Positions 8,192 through 15,410 of a DNA stretch of 44,224 nt are shown one piece after another. Positions within the stretch are counted from its first letter, which is position 1, and every line of letters starts with the position of its first letter. The stretch spans positions 1-44,224 of the forward strand of contig CACJUX010000017.1 of assembly GCA_902596655.1 (NCBI GenBank), read 5' to 3'. The notes below the pieces were generated by a model. It searched no databases and was not told the origin of the DNA. It saw nothing but the letters and a program-made list of their open reading frames with translations. This stretch comes from an uncultured SAR116 cluster alpha proteobacterium. GTDB taxonomy: Bacteria > Pseudomonadota > Alphaproteobacteria > Puniceispirillales > Puniceispirillaceae. The position numbers were made by a program, and so were the translations under genes.

Positions 8192-9199
8192 CTACGACAA
8201 TTTTTCTTGTTGGGAGATCGCAAATTGAAACCTTTTGTTCGTGTTTCTCATTGCGTCAACAAGGTCATCCAAAAGCGCAAACATAAACAAAAACCCAACC
8301 TCTGATCCTTCAGAGATGAGTTGATCAAATTTATCCCGACTTAGTTCCAAGAGGGTCGTATTTTCTGCAGCGATGGCCGCCGCGGACCTCAAAGAATCAT
8401 CAAAAAATGATAAGTGCCCGACGGGCCTACCTGGTGCCAGTAACGCCACTTTTGTGTGGGTTTTGAGATCTGATTTTGTTAAGTTAGATCGAACAATTTG
8501 TAGAGCCCCGCTCACAATTACGTAACAGCTTTCACCTTTGGAATGCTGCGAAAATAATACTTGGTGTCTTTTCAGTTTTAAGACCCGCATATAACTGAGG
8601 ATGTCATCAACCATTACCTGATTAAACTCATCAAACAAATGCATTCGACGGAGATTCTCAACCGATATTTCGGGCACGTCACCATAATCATAGATTGGAC
8701 CGACTTCTTCCCAAGACTCATTTGGTAAAGTTTTAATAGTCTGGAGTGGGACGTCGCTGACATTTGCGAGAAGGTTGGTCATCTCTCGAAGTGAATTTGT
8801 TGCCCCTACCAAAAGCCTTTTTAAGACGCTTACATACCCTGATTTTCGCACTAATTTCATTAAAGCAAAAACCTTTCCAGACACAATAACACCTGAAGTT
8901 AAGCCCTTGGCTTTAGCCGTCGCGGTCCTTTTGCTACCGTTGAATATGGATAGCTCCCCAAAATGCTCGTATCGTTTGAATTCGGCTATTTTGCTTTCTT
9001 GATCTAATGAGAGTTTGACAAAAAGCTCTGCCTCCCCCTGATCAACAATAAAAATATCATCTCCATCTTCGCCCTGCGTAAAAAAAAGCTCCCCATCACT
9101 CTTGCTAAAAGGCCTCAAAAAAAGGCTTATCTCTGAGAGTTCCTCCTCATTAAGATCAGCAAATAAATTCGAATTTCGGACAACCTCAGCCAAATTCAT
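8192..9199 (-). CDS. Tandem cyclic-nucleotide-binding-domain protein without DNA-binding domain
   Basis: 335 aa with two CAP-type cyclic-nucleotide (CAP_ED) beta-barrels, roughly residues 8-110 and 185-300, joined by a helical linker. Domain 1 retains a good phosphate-binding cassette (HFGELSIF..KRTATAKA). In domain 2 the Glu is replaced (PVGHLSFF..LRSAAAIA), so it may not bind nucleotide. There is no helix-turn-helix, kinase, cyclase or membrane segment, so it is unlikely to be a CRP-type regulator by itself. I choose ATG 9199 over the TTG just before it; AAGGA lies 12 bases upstream. It sits 18 bases after the amidotransferase gene and is presumably co-transcribed. A regulatory or scaffolding role in the operon is inference. 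Confidence 0.83.
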   Translation of the reverse strand: MNLAEVVRNSNLFADLNEEELSEISLFLRPFSKSDGELFFTQGEDGDDIFIVDQGEAELFVKLSLDQESKIAEFKRYEHFGELSIFNGSKRTATAKAKGLTSGVIVSGKVFALMKLVRKSGYVSVLKRLLVGATNSLREMTNLLANVSDVPLQTIKTLPNESWEEVGPIYDYGDVPEISVENLRRMHLFDEFNQVMVDDILSYMRVLKLKRHQVLFSQHSKGESCYVIVSGALQIVRSNLTKSDLKTHTKVALLAPGRPVGHLSFFDDSLRSAAAIAAENTTLLELSRDKFDQLISEGSEVGFLFMFALLDDLVDAMRNTNKRFQFAISQQEKLS

Positions 9200-9220
9200 C
9201 AATCGTTAAAGTCCTTCCCA

Positions 9221-10150
9221 CTAAACATCAATTTCACGGGTCGATAGACTCATTTGTCCATGGGAATAATCTACAATCAACATTGTATATTTCTGTAATT
9301 CCACCCAAGTCGATGTGTCATTTGTCAGAGGCTCAGAAGCCAAAACCAACGAGGAACAATCCTCACCTTCATCTCTTTTCATGGTCCAATGTCCGTTAAA
9401 ACAGCCAAATTGGTTTCCCATGGAATACCATAAACTGTGCATTTCTGGGCTGAGCACAGCCTGGTTCACAAGTTCGTCATAACAGCCAAAATCATATGTG
9501 AAACATGTTGCAATTAAGCATTTACCATTGGAGATTATCAAGTTTGCGGCAGAGTGTGTGTTTATGCCCGCGGATTCCCTTACGGCCCTTATTTCGGCTA
9601 ACGTGTTCAAGGTAGCGTCGGCAATTTCAGCGGCAGATCGCGCCTCAACTTTTTCACCAAGTTTAGACATCAACAGCGCATAGATCCATTCGCTATCAGT
9701 GTTGCCCTGAACCTCCAAACTATACTGCTCGTGACACAAATTTGTAATTTGTAATTTTATAGCATCAAAATTTGATAATCCACCGTTATGAGCCAACACA
9801 ATATCAGTATTTCTAAACTGAAACGGATGACAATTAGGTATAGTGATAATGTTTGATGATCCAGGCATATAGCCTGTTGCTCTTATATGCCCCACAGCAC
9901 AATTAGTAGTAATTTTTTCGGTCAACCTTTGGAGGTTCCTGTCGTACATGGGAAGATCCGTCGAATGATATGAGAAAGGAACTCTTGGGTTAACTGAGTT
10001 ATTTTGCCAAGCGGCGAAACCAATACCAGCTACATTCAGAAAATTTTGTGTGTTTGAGGAATAGGCTTGAACTGCTAAGCTTTGGTCTGATTTAAAAACC
10101 AAATCCGACAAACTAACAGGTGCACCAATATATCCAAGCAACCTACACAT
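9221..10150 (-). CDS. Class II glutamine amidotransferase, EgtC-like
   Basis: An N-terminal-nucleophile hydrolase of the GATase type 2 family (309 aa). The sequence starts MCRLLGYIG, so Cys2 becomes the catalytic N-terminal residue after Met removal. This fixes the start at 10150, with GGAGAG upstream, rather than at a longer reading from 10192. GHIRATG and AHNGGLSNF are the Gln/gamma-glutamyl-binding motifs, and GNTDSEWIYALL is also conserved. There is no synthase domain, so it probably works as a stand-alone hydrolase of a gamma-glutamyl amide, as EgtC does in ergothioneine synthesis. EgtB and EgtD are absent, so this is not a complete ergothioneine operon. It is the first gene of the six-gene operon, divergent from the ketoacyl synthase. 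Confidence 0.87.
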   Translation of the reverse strand: MCRLLGYIGAPVSLSDLVFKSDQSLAVQAYSSNTQNFLNVAGIGFAAWQNNSVNPRVPFSYHSTDLPMYDRNLQRLTEKITTNCAVGHIRATGYMPGSSNIITIPNCHPFQFRNTDIVLAHNGGLSNFDAIKLQITNLCHEQYSLEVQGNTDSEWIYALLMSKLGEKVEARSAAEIADATLNTLAEIRAVRESAGINTHSAANLIISNGKCLIATCFTYDFGCYDELVNQAVLSPEMHSLWYSMGNQFGCFNGHWTMKRDEGEDCSSLVLASEPLTNDTSTWVELQKYTMLIVDYSHGQMSLSTREIDV

Positions 10151-10331
10151 TTTGAAAAGTCTCTCCGGAGTGGAATTTCGGCTTGCTAACACTGATTAAA
10201 AATATAAGAACAGAGTTAATGGGTAGGGTGGCATTAGACGGTAATAAAGTCATCATCAAAATTTTCTAGTGGACACACTTGCAGATGATGATGCAGCGGT
10301 TCAAGGGTGCAGATTATAATCTGTCAGCAAT

Positions 10332-10359
10332 AAACTAAACGTCTGAACGTTAAAAGTTT
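10332..10359. promoter_or_regulatory. Dyad in divergent promoter region, candidate operator
   Basis: Between the divergent amidotransferase and ketoacyl-synthase genes there is a perfect dyad AACGT-CTGA-ACGTT (10338-10351). It is flanked by a second complementary pair, AAACT (10332-10336) and AGTTT (10355-10359). It lies about 45 bases before the GTG of the synthase. The position suits an operator for a dimeric regulator. No regulator gene is adjacent, and the function is inferred. Confidence 0.3.
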
Positions 10360-10403
10360 GAAATTAAGCTTAATGAAAATGGACAATACTTTGGAGTCAA
10401 AGG

Positions 10404-11339
10404 GTGAAAATTATTGGAACAGGTAGCTCGTTTCCGGCAAATATTGTCACAAATCAGGATTTGGTTGAAAAACTTGGGAAAAGATACTCAGCCGAATGGA
10501 TCGAGGAAAACCTAGGAATTAAAGAAAGACACATCGCCTCAGAGCAAGAAACATCGGTAACTTTTGCGATAGAGGCCGTGAATTCTGCTATCAAGAATTC
10601 TGGCGTGGAAAGAACGTCTATAGACCTTCTAATCATGTCGACTTCAACGCCTGAATTGCAGGCACCTTCTTGCGCTTGTCAAGTGCAAAACGGAGCCAAA
10701 TTAGTCAAAGCCAGAGCGTTCGATGTTTCTGCAGTTTGCTCAGGTTTTCTTTATGCCATGACTACAGCAGCGGCATACTTAAAAGCGAATATCTCTAAAA
10801 GAGCAATAATTGTAGCATCAGATACATATTCGAAAATCACCAACTGGGACAGTACTGATTGTGCGTTTTTTGGCGATGGAGCTGGCGCCACCATTATAGA
10901 GAACGATTCCTCGTTTGAAACGTTTAATTATGACTCTGAATTATATACAGATGGTTCTTGCATCGATATCTTCAAGATTCCTTTTGGAGGCCCATTCGAG
11001 TTAGATGCGACTACAGCATTTCACAAAGTTTTAAGCACTGTGCCCAAATGCGTTGATACGCTGCTCCAGAGAAATAATATGACAGTTACTGATATCGATG
11101 TAGTAGTGCCTCACCAACCATCAATTCGCTTATTAAAGGCTATGGCTAAGGAATCATCCATACCGATCGAAAAATTCTGTCTCAGCATGAAAAAGTATGG
11201 AAATACCGCGAGTGCAACGATACCGGTGACACTCCACGAAGCATTAGAGAAGGGAAGAATTTCCAGTGGTGACAACATTCTTTTTTTAGCAGCTGGTGGA
11301 GGCTTCACTGCTGGAGCCGCCATACACAAGCTTTGCTAA
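10404..11339 (+). CDS. 3-oxoacyl-ACP synthase III family protein (FabH-like)
   Basis: A thiolase-fold ketoacyl synthase of 311 aa that would condense an acyl-CoA with a malonyl-type extender or another nucleophile. The triad is complete: Cys112 in DVSAVCSGF, His237 in VVPHQPS and Asn267 in KYGNTASATIP. Glycine-rich GDGAGATII and the terminal AAGGGFTAGAAI are family-typical. The start is GTG 10404 with TTGGAG upstream. It stands alone, away from fatty-acid genes, and is divergent from the oxygenase/PLP operon, which suggests a dedicated role in making the product of this locus rather than housekeeping FabH. Donor and acceptor specificity cannot be read. Confidence 0.9.
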   Translation: MKIIGTGSSFPANIVTNQDLVEKLGKRYSAEWIEENLGIKERHIASEQETSVTFAIEAVNSAIKNSGVERTSIDLLIMSTSTPELQAPSCACQVQNGAKLVKARAFDVSAVCSGFLYAMTTAAAYLKANISKRAIIVASDTYSKITNWDSTDCAFFGDGAGATIIENDSSFETFNYDSELYTDGSCIDIFKIPFGGPFELDATTAFHKVLSTVPKCVDTLLQRNNMTVTDIDVVVPHQPSIRLLKAMAKESSIPIEKFCLSMKKYGNTASATIPVTLHEALEKGRISSGDNILFLAAGGGFTAGAAIHKLC

Positions 11340-11977
11340 ATTTGCCATGTGCATGGCCTGTATTTTAAACATTGAATTATAAAATTCCTTTAATTAACTT
11401 TGAGAAATTTAAGCAAATTTAACAATGTTGATTATAAGATAAACAAAGCAAAAATGTTTAGGCGAGTAATTATAAGGCGTTAAAGCTATGTGCCATGTCG
11501 TTGCAATTTTGTATTTCCAACTCTTGACTATCTAAAAACTCTTTGTTCCCGTTTTTTTACCTTAAGCAGCAATCAACATCAGTTACCCCGGTCCGTGGAG
11601 CGTGTTGCTTAGCCCGCGGCCCTCAAACCCCGGGCCTCGGTTTAGACAACGATGCGGGTTTTGCGAGAAGCGGCTGGCTAAATAGTAAACAGTTGGCAGT
11701 GCAAAAACTGCAATGTCGTGAATGAAACATGGCTCTTATCCGTGGAGCGTCAATTAGGAGAAAATTCGCCCTTTTTTGTTTTTCCTGTGAGATGAGAACC
11801 TGATCTCCATCGACTCACCTATGGGGGTATATTTTAAATAGGGTTATTAAATGACAATGCAGTGATTAAAACTTGCACCAAGAGCCAATAACGAATTCAC
11901 CCCAAACAAACAAACTGAGTTCAAAGTTAGGTGGTGGCATCTAATTTTGAACTCCTACCATTTTTGGACCCAAACTT
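11340..11977. other. Intergenic region with a G+C-rich patch
   Basis: No gene is supported in these 640 bases. Just after the synthase stop is a short perfect hairpin GCCATGTGCATGGC (11343-11356) without a T-run. Around 11585-11690 the DNA is conspicuously richer in G+C than its surroundings. The words TCCGTGGAGCGT at about 11592 and 11741 repeat. I found no tRNA-like fold. Possibly debris of foreign DNA. Confidence 0.4.
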
Positions 11978-12853
11978 TTGAAAGCTAACCTACTCTGTTT
12001 CTTTGCCGCCTTTTCATGGTCTCTCGGCTTTCCTGCTGGAGAAAGCCTTATGGGGTCATGGGACCTCCTTGCGCTAATAGTTTTACGCTTGGTTCCCGGA
12101 ACTCTTGCTCTATTTGTTTTCTGGAGATTGGTCGAAGGCGGCGTAAATGTCGAAGCTATTTCATGGACAAAGGGTTTAATTGTCGGTGGTTTGGGATTTG
12201 GACTGGGGACCGCACTGTTATTGTATGGTCAAAAACAATCAAATCCAGTTACTCCAGCCGTTGCTGCAGCGATGATGCCCGTGGTTGGTGCGTTGCTTGA
12301 GGTAGTTTTTGATAAAAAACAAATCTCACACACTTTTGTATTAGGATTACTCTGCGCTGTTATTGGGGGATTAATCGCTGCTGGAGTTGGGTTGAATGAC
12401 TATAAAGTGAATATCGGGTTTTTCTGGTGTTTGTCTGCAGTGTGTCTTTATGCTTGGGCTACTCGGGAGACAAATCGTCGTCTGTCTAAATTGTCTTCTC
12501 TTGGACAGACTGTCATAACGCTAATTGGCGCAGCGATTTTTGTAAGCATTATATTGAGTGTCGCAGCTATCATCTTCCCTGAGCGGCGGCAATACGGATC
12601 GTTTGATAGCGAGACAATAATCGCTATCTTCGCGTTTTCTGTGTTGTCTGTCTCAATATCTCAACCATGCTGGATTGCAGGTGCTCGTCGTTTGGGGATC
12701 GCTATCGCGTCGTTTCACCTAAATGCCGTGCCATTTTACGTTATGGGGGTGCTGGTTTTTTTGGGTGATGAAATGTTCGACCCGTTGAAGCTCCTCGGCG
12801 TTGTACTAATCGCTCTTGGAGTTTTTTTAGCCCAGAAACAACCCGCTGTGTAA
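11978..12853 (+). CDS. EamA/DMT-family transporter
   Basis: 291 aa with about ten hydrophobic helices in two repeats, the layout of drug/metabolite transporters of the inner membrane. The first helix is LLCFFAAFSWSLGFPAGE, and the second repeat contains LSAVCLYAWATRETNRR. Near the C-terminus is FYVMGVLVFLGDEMF, followed by a last helix ending FLAQKQ. The only start downstream of an in-frame TGA is TTG at 11978, with no clear ribosome-binding site. It follows the biosynthetic locus on the same strand as the ketoacyl synthase but after a 640-base gap, so export of the locus product is possible but unsupported. Substrate unknown. Confidence 0.82.
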   Translation: MKANLLCFFAAFSWSLGFPAGESLMGSWDLLALIVLRLVPGTLALFVFWRLVEGGVNVEAISWTKGLIVGGLGFGLGTALLLYGQKQSNPVTPAVAAAMMPVVGALLEVVFDKKQISHTFVLGLLCAVIGGLIAAGVGLNDYKVNIGFFWCLSAVCLYAWATRETNRRLSKLSSLGQTVITLIGAAIFVSIILSVAAIIFPERRQYGSFDSETIIAIFAFSVLSVSISQPCWIAGARRLGIAIASFHLNAVPFYVMGVLVFLGDEMFDPLKLLGVVLIALGVFLAQKQPAV

Positions 12854-13004
12854 AAAATAGCGCCTGCTAGGGGTTTCTGTGTGGAATATTTCCTAATTGA
12901 TAAGAATTCCATAGTGTCATCGGACAACGGTTACCGATTTTCGCGGATGAACAAGTAACTTGCCAAATCGATACCTGCTCTTGGTGAGTAGGTAAAGGCA
13001 GCAC

Positions 13005-13130
13005 TTACATGCTTTTAAACATAATTGCCGCAACCATTTTGGTTTTCGTGCCAGGCGGCAGCCGTTCGTAGAAAGGAGAAGTGACATCCAACCCTGCAGG
13101 CTTTCTCTTCAGATAATAGAACGCTGCATC
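13005..13130 (-). pseudogene. C-terminal coding remnant, family unknown
   Basis: Read on the minus strand, 41 codons follow an in-frame TGA and end at TAA 13005. They include YYLKRKPAGLDVTSPFYERL and end in KMVAAIMFKSM. The composition is protein-like, and another frame just upstream (LLKLNGESFDSVVTSIMR) could join it after a one-base shift. I do not recognise the family. It could be the tail of a lost gene or chance. Confidence 0.2.
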
Positions 13131-13220
13131 TCATAATTGAAGTAACAACTGAGTCGAATGATTCACCGTTTAACTTCAGCAGCGTTTTCTTTTTAAAGAT
13201 TGGGTGACTAAAATAGTAGA

Positions 13221-13259
13221 CCTTTCAGGCTCCCCTGTACATGAAGTACACCTGAAAGG
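13221..13259 (+). terminator. Hairpin, possible weak terminator
   Basis: CCTTTCAGG (13221-13229) pairs perfectly with CCTGAAAGG (13251-13259). A further inner pair TGTAC/GTACA (13236-13250) surrounds a five-base loop. It is followed by CTTTTG, so it may be a weak Rho-independent terminator for a transcript from the left, or part of a larger RNA fold with the next element. Confidence 0.4.
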
Positions 13260-13325
13260 CTTTTGATACGGTGCATGACGCTGTGCATACTTACCATGCG
13301 ACAAAACGCCGTAGTGTTATCAGTT

Positions 13326-13470
13326 GTCGGACAGCAACTGGACTAGGGGGAGAGTAGTTCAGTCTTTCTAAGGCTGTCCGACGATTCAACGGTGGGCCTG
13401 ACAGAAACGATAAGCAATGCGGCAAAATAGCTGACCCTCAAACGGGGTGGATTGCGTTGTTCTTTTTTTT
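13326..13470 (+). ncRNA. Candidate structured RNA (leader or small RNA)
   Basis: A perfect 10-bp outer helix GTCGGACAGC (13326-13335)/GCTGTCCGAC (13373-13382) encloses an inner helix ACTGGACTA/TAGTTCAGT. The inner helix has one G-T wobble, and its loop is GGGGGAGAG. A second small stem ACCC/GGGT (13434-13448) and a run of eight T (13463-13470) follow. The next gene starts 49 bases later. This is the layout of a small RNA with an intrinsic stop, or a 5' leader. It matches no RNA family I can name (not tmRNA, SRP or a common riboswitch). Confidence 0.4.
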
Positions 13471-13518
13471 GGATTATGTACCAACTCTTGTCTGTACTAG
13501 TTAGCCAAGGAGAATTAA

Positions 13519-13752
13519 ATGGCAGAGACAACAGAGAACAGGGCGGTCACGAAGATGCCGGCAAAGAAAAAACGCGGCAGGCCAAAGAAAGCGCAAAGCC
13601 AGTCTGTGCCACCGGGTCCAGTTCCAGAACCAGTCAAGCGTGAAAAAAACGCTTTTGAACGAAACTTTGGTGAGGGAACGGCTTTCGACCTCGACTATGG
13701 TAAGCTGTTGATAATCGGTCTTTGCATCTACATCGCAGTGCAGGTTAGCTAA
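13519..13752 (+). CDS. Small AT-hook protein with C-terminal membrane anchor
   Basis: 77 aa. The N-terminal half is basic and Pro/Gln-rich and contains an AT-hook core, KKKRGRPKKA (residues 17-26), of the kind that binds the minor groove of AT-rich DNA. The last 16 residues (KLLIIGLCIYIAVQVS) form one hydrophobic segment that could anchor the tail in the inner membrane. The start is secure: ATG 13519 is preceded by CAAGGAGAATTAA. It is monocistronic and lies just downstream of the structured RNA candidate. A DNA-to-membrane tether is an attractive reading but unproven; I know no characterised homologue. The Lys/Pro-rich part could also simply be a disordered tail. Confidence 0.75.
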   Translation: MAETTENRAVTKMPAKKKRGRPKKAQSQSVPPGPVPEPVKREKNAFERNFGEGTAFDLDYGKLLIIGLCIYIAVQVS

Positions 13753-14524
13753 CCAAGTAACTGCGCTCCAAAAATATCATTAGGATAAATGTGCGAGCGC
13801 ACCTTTTCTTGTCCCATCTTTTGATTTATTCGTTTTGTTTGTGTTCCGAAACTCGTTTGGAATGCTTGGCCAATTCGGTTTTGACCTTATTTCAAGTCGT
13901 AATCATTTCTGGCAATTCTCGGGCCTGCTTGTTTGCCACAAAACTGCATCCACGCAATCTTAGTAAGTTAATTGATCAATTCTTTGGATTTAATGTCAGC
14001 GTTGTTTGACTAATTTGACAATACGCATAGACAGGCCAACTAGCATATGGCCAAACAGAGGAAAGTATTCCATTAAGCTCGAAGTTACTGTCAGGTAGTC
14101 ATTCTCATATCTATTCCATGTATCAATGACAGCACGGGCACCACAAATATTCATGGAATTATTAACTATCAATAGAGTAGCCAAAAGATGGCGGAGAGTA
14201 AAAAATGTGCCGAAATATTTGGGAAATGGTCGGGCTGATAGCTATTTTCTAGGTAGTCATTATCTATCGTCGCTTGATTTATATGCCAGCACCCAATGAC
14301 GTCAAGTGTAAGGAAGGTTTGGTTATGCAGATGTTCACTGGCACGTGCGCTGAGCGTCCTTGAGTTGCTAGTAAATTAGATGTAACGAATGGGGATACAA
14401 CGTAAATAAGGCGACATAACAGTTAACAACGAATTAACTCTCTCAAACATTTTTAAAACTAGTCACTTGGAGAAGGGCATAGGTTGTGTTTTTCAAGATA
14501 TTGCACGCGATGTCAGCTTTATTT
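13753..14524. other. Intergenic region without a secure gene
   Basis: 770 bases. One minus-strand frame runs open from about 14240 to the TGA at 13996 and contains WNRYENDYLTVTSSLMEYFP and FGHMLVGLSMRIVKLVKQR. It lacks a normal start and ribosome-binding site, and I cannot name it. It may be a degraded gene. Nothing else is recognised. Confidence 0.3.
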
Positions 14525-14836
14525 TTAGACATCTAACTCAGCATCAATCACGTAGCTTTCAAGCCTCTCAACTCTGTTAATCTCTCTATTCCAATCTGTG
14601 CCCTCAATTAAATTCATGCAATTTTTGAAGGCTTCTGTGTTCTTAAATTCCATGATTGCAATTAATCTGTGTTTGTCTTTCTGATTGAACAAAATGCCGT
14701 GTCTTGCGGAGGTCATACCTAACGCGATCAACTCGTCTGATAGTTTATCAAAAATTTCCAAGTCTCTCTTGTTCTGAGCCTCTAGCTCCCATTTGGTTGC
14801 AAAATCCTGGGCGTAGGTTGCCATGATTGACGCCAT
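14525..14836 (-). CDS. Small alpha/beta-barrel-like protein of unknown function
   Basis: 103 aa, soluble. The pattern of strand, long helix, strand (MATYAQDF; RDLEIFDKLSDELIALGM; HRLIAIMEFKNTEAFKNCMN) resembles the ferredoxin-like dimeric alpha-beta-barrel families (NIPSNAP/EthD/antibiotic monooxygenase-like), but I cannot assign one. The ATG at 14836 has AGAGGA seven bases upstream, so the start is good. A possible 34-aa membrane peptide is encoded 20 bases upstream on the same strand. Function unknown. Confidence 0.7.
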   Translation of the reverse strand: MASIMATYAQDFATKWELEAQNKRDLEIFDKLSDELIALGMTSARHGILFNQKDKHRLIAIMEFKNTEAFKNCMNLIEGTDWNREINRVERLESYVIDAELDV

Positions 14837-14855
14837 AAGTTTTCCTCTGTCTATC

Positions 14856-14960
14856 TTACCTGTGGCTTATGAAGGTCAATGCTAATGCCACTATGATAAT
14901 CGTTACTATCAAAAAGGTCCGCAGCCAAAGCGCACTGATGTCGATTAATATTCCCAACAT
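14856..14960 (-). CDS. Possible 34-aa single-span membrane peptide
   Basis: The reading starts MLGILIDISALWLR, continues into a hydrophobic helix FLIVTIIIVALALTFI, and ends ISHR. This looks like a small inner-membrane peptide. It lies 20 bases upstream of the 103-aa gene on the same strand. The ribosome-binding site is weak (AGG about 15 bases upstream), so it may be only the leader of that transcript. Confidence 0.3.
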   Translation of the reverse strand: MLGILIDISALWLRTFLIVTIIIVALALTFISHR

Positions 14961-15410
14961 GGTGAGTTATTTTACCTGCAAGTTAACCTCAGGCAATAGG
15001 CCCTTTTCCCTGAAATGCGTGTATCTTGATAGCATCCCTACCTCCCTGTGATTAGATGTAACAGCAACTTCGGGCATATTGAGCCCCGTTTCAAAGAATC
15101 TACTGATAGCTCTTGACGAGGGTCGTGAAACCTAAACTTACTCGACCAAGACGTGCCAATAGCTTTTCGCAAGCTAACCTGAACGCATTCTGGTCACAGT
15201 GAAGCACCCTGAGCTTTATTGTTATTTTAGTGAACGGGCTTAAAATTCAATTGAAATACACACTTCGCTAGTATTGCTATGTGACTAATTTTTAGTTCGC
15301 TATGGCTTGCAAAAACTTTCAGTGCTCTGAAGTCTAGCGAAACTACAGTTAGTTGCACTAGCGTTAAATACTCCTTAATTATCTGCGTAAAGAAAAAGGC
15401 GTTTTTGTTT
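14961..15410. other. Intergenic region upstream of nudC
   Basis: 450 AT-rich bases with no supported gene. They presumably contain the promoters of nudC (plus) and of the small minus-strand genes. Short complementary words CGCTAGT (about 15266) and ACTAGCG (about 15357) are present but too far apart to call a structure. Confidence 0.4.

Larger units (their letters stand above)
12854..13518. other. Intergenic region: gene remnant, hairpins and structured RNA candidate
   Basis: These 665 bases hold no intact gene but are not featureless. They contain a short minus-strand coding remnant (13005-13130), a hairpin at 13221-13259 and a long complex stem-loop ending in a T8 run (13326-13470), each listed separately. 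Confidence 0.5.

Noticed and set aside
8192-9199. CRP/FNR transcription factor
   Set aside because: Both halves are nucleotide-binding barrels and no helix-turn-helix follows either of them.
5829-10150. Ergothioneine operon
   Set aside because: EgtB and EgtD homologues are missing and the PLP and amidotransferase proteins are only family-level matches.
11543-11725. 60-aa plus-strand frame in the G+C-rich patch
   Set aside because: No ribosome-binding site and a low-complexity, unprotein-like translation; a tRNA fold was looked for and not found.
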